The notes beneath the pieces were generated by a model, which did no database searches, was not told where the DNA came from, and saw only the letters and a list, made by a program, of their open reading frames with translations. Shown here piece after piece: positions 63,094-64,000 of a stretch of DNA of 64,000 nt (the first letter of the stretch is position 1; every line of letters starts with the position of its first letter). Location of the stretch: assembly GCA_034506255.1 (NCBI GenBank), contig JAPDPX010000003.1:248001-312000 (forward strand). Direction: 5' to 3'. A program made the translations under genes and the position numbers. The stretch comes from a candidate division KSB1 bacterium. GTDB taxonomy: Bacteria > Zhuqueibacterota > Zhuqueibacteria > Zhuqueibacterales > Zhuqueibacteraceae.

Positions 63094-63906
63094 TCAAGTG
63101 GCCAGCATTGCCTCGTAATTCGCCATGAACTCCTGATCCCAGCGCACGTAATTTTCGCGGATGCGTGCGATCTGGGCGTCCAGGTTGTCCGGCGTCCAGG
63201 TGCTGGTGTCTTCCGCGGGATGAAAACGCAGCAATACCGTGCCCGGGCGCACCTGCAGGGACTTGCCGGGACAAAGCCGGCGCGCGCCGCCGAAAAAGAT
63301 CGGAACGATGGGATACTGCAGGTCCATTGCCATGTGAAAAGCACCCTTCTTGAAAACACCGATGGTGCCGTCTTCGATGCGCGTGCCCTCCGGCATGATG
63401 AACAGGCTGTGGCGCCGGCGCCGGATGCGGTTGTAGGCGCGGTTGAGCGCCGCCACCGCCTGCGCAGAGTCCTGTCGCTTGACGAAAATCTGGCCGGTAA
63501 GCAGGCCCATGATGGCGAACAGGGGATTGTAAAGAAATTCGTATTTCGCCACGAAGCGCACGCGCGGCAGCCGCAGTGCGAGAATCAGAAAAATGTCGAG
63601 TGTCGAGCTGTGGTTGCCGATGAAGATGGCCGGGCTGCGCACCGGTTTTTCAAGGTATTGAAATTTAATCCGGACGCCGGCGCAGCCGAGCACGAAACGT
63701 CCGAGCCAACTGCCGAGGGTGGTGGTGATGAAGTTCTGTGCCCGGCCAAGCGTCACCACGCTGATCACCACCACGCCGAGCATGGCGCCAAACAGGGCAA
63801 AAAACGTCAGCAGGGTGAGATAGACCGTGCGCACGCGGCTGGCGGAAGGGGTCTTGATGGCAGCACTCCCGTGGTTGACAAGATGAAAGCGTCCCGCCCG
63901 TTTCAA
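63094..63906 (-). CDS. plsC: 1-acyl-glycerol-3-phosphate acyltransferase (PlsC family)
   Basis: 270 residues from a TTG at 63906 that overlaps the yajQ stop as TTGA. Two N-terminal membrane helices ([20 protein letters not shown]), then the acyltransferase domain with the catalytic NHSSTLD motif and PEGTR. Adds the second fatty acid to lysophosphatidic acid in the inner membrane. The overlap implies coupling with the upstream yajQ gene. Confidence 0.93.
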   Translation of the reverse strand: MKRAGRFHLVNHGSAAIKTPSASRVRTVYLTLLTFFALFGAMLGVVVISVVTLGRAQNFITTTLGSWLGRFVLGCAGVRIKFQYLEKPVRSPAIFIGNHSSTLDIFLILALRLPRVRFVAKYEFLYNPLFAIMGLLTGQIFVKRQDSAQAVAALNRAYNRIRRRRHSLFIMPEGTRIEDGTIGVFKKGAFHMAMDLQYPIVPIFFGGARRLCPGKSLQVRPGTVLLRFHPAEDTSTWTPDNLDAQIARIRENYVRWDQEFMANYEAMLAT

Positions 63907-64000
63907 CTTTTCAGGTTGACGAATTGCACCGGAATGTCCAGGTTGCTCTCGCGCACCAGCTTGATGATCGTCTGCAGATCGTCGATCTTCTTGCCCGTCA
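63903..64000 (-). CDS. yajQ: YajQ family protein, C-terminal end only
   Basis: The last 31 residues are visible ([19 protein letters not shown] then [12 protein letters not shown]), which match the end of YajQ/UPF0234 nucleotide-binding proteins (SGKKRDDLQ...PLQF). The gene continues beyond the right edge. Members bind cyclic di-GMP or RNA. The stop overlaps the plsC start. Confidence 0.85.
   Translation of the reverse strand, partial: TGKKIDDLQTIIKLVRESNLDIPVQFVNLKS

Noticed and set aside
62728..63118. Short + strand open frames between hisS and plsC units
   Set aside because: They run through the hairpin repeat and have no ribosome site or resemblance to known proteins.

Overview
This is a GC-rich stretch of a Gram-negative chromosome. 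LpxB, lipoprotein signal peptides, ExbB/ExbD/TonB-type genes, outer-membrane barrels and one protein with a type A (Por/type IX secretion) C-terminal sorting domain show a two-membrane cell. A complete Bat (aerotolerance) operon together with that sorting domain points to the FCB side of the tree, for example a KSB1-, Calditrichota- or Zixibacteria-like lineage. That placement is inference; no marker gene here settles it. There is no plasmid, phage, insertion sequence, CRISPR array or rRNA. The layout looks like an ordinary chromosome with operons on both strands.

Layout: 1-9.6 kb is a Bat operon (DUF58, a SurA-like TPR lipoprotein, a short BatD-like protein, BatA, BatB, BatC, BatD, BatE), running on into a membrane protein of unknown function and a class A penicillin-binding protein. 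11.8-17 kb holds two rhomboid proteases, a glutamate-dehydrogenase-type enzyme behind a previously easy-to-miss 52-codon gene, and a cell-wall amidase. 17.4-27.4 kb has a stand-alone YlxR protein, a PAP2-type membrane phosphatase, an oligopeptide/dipeptide ABC transporter, a sigma-54 activator and, directly behind a good -24/-12 promoter, an acidic lipoprotein plus a TPR protein. 27.4-28.7 kb is gene-poor. 28.7-36.3 kb contains a DUF5916-type outer-membrane protein, an SLC13-type transporter, glycerate kinase, TyrS, SmpB and tRNA-Leu.

The most striking unit is 37.0-46.2 kb: outer-membrane barrel, two large TPR proteins (one split by a 10-A run), a small secreted protein, ExbB, two different ExbD proteins (one lacking the transmembrane Asp), and a protein with an FHA-like cytoplasmic domain, one membrane segment and a TonB/AgmX-type C-terminus. 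It looks like a proton-driven, envelope-spanning machine, comparable in parts to the Agl/Glt and Nfs machines of Myxococcus.

From 46.9 kb on there is a large secreted protein of unknown function, an isoprenylcysteine-methyltransferase-like enzyme, LpxB, a small His-rich lipoprotein with a charged coiled-coil partner, a GcvT-family protein, a PRMT-like methyltransferase, the secreted sorting-domain protein, a four-helix membrane protein, WbqC-like and SRPBCC proteins, tRNA-Ala, HisS with a small companion gene, PlsC, and the end of YajQ. Vegetative promoters of the form TTGA(C/T)T-N17-TAnnnT can be read before several units, and intrinsic terminators close several others.
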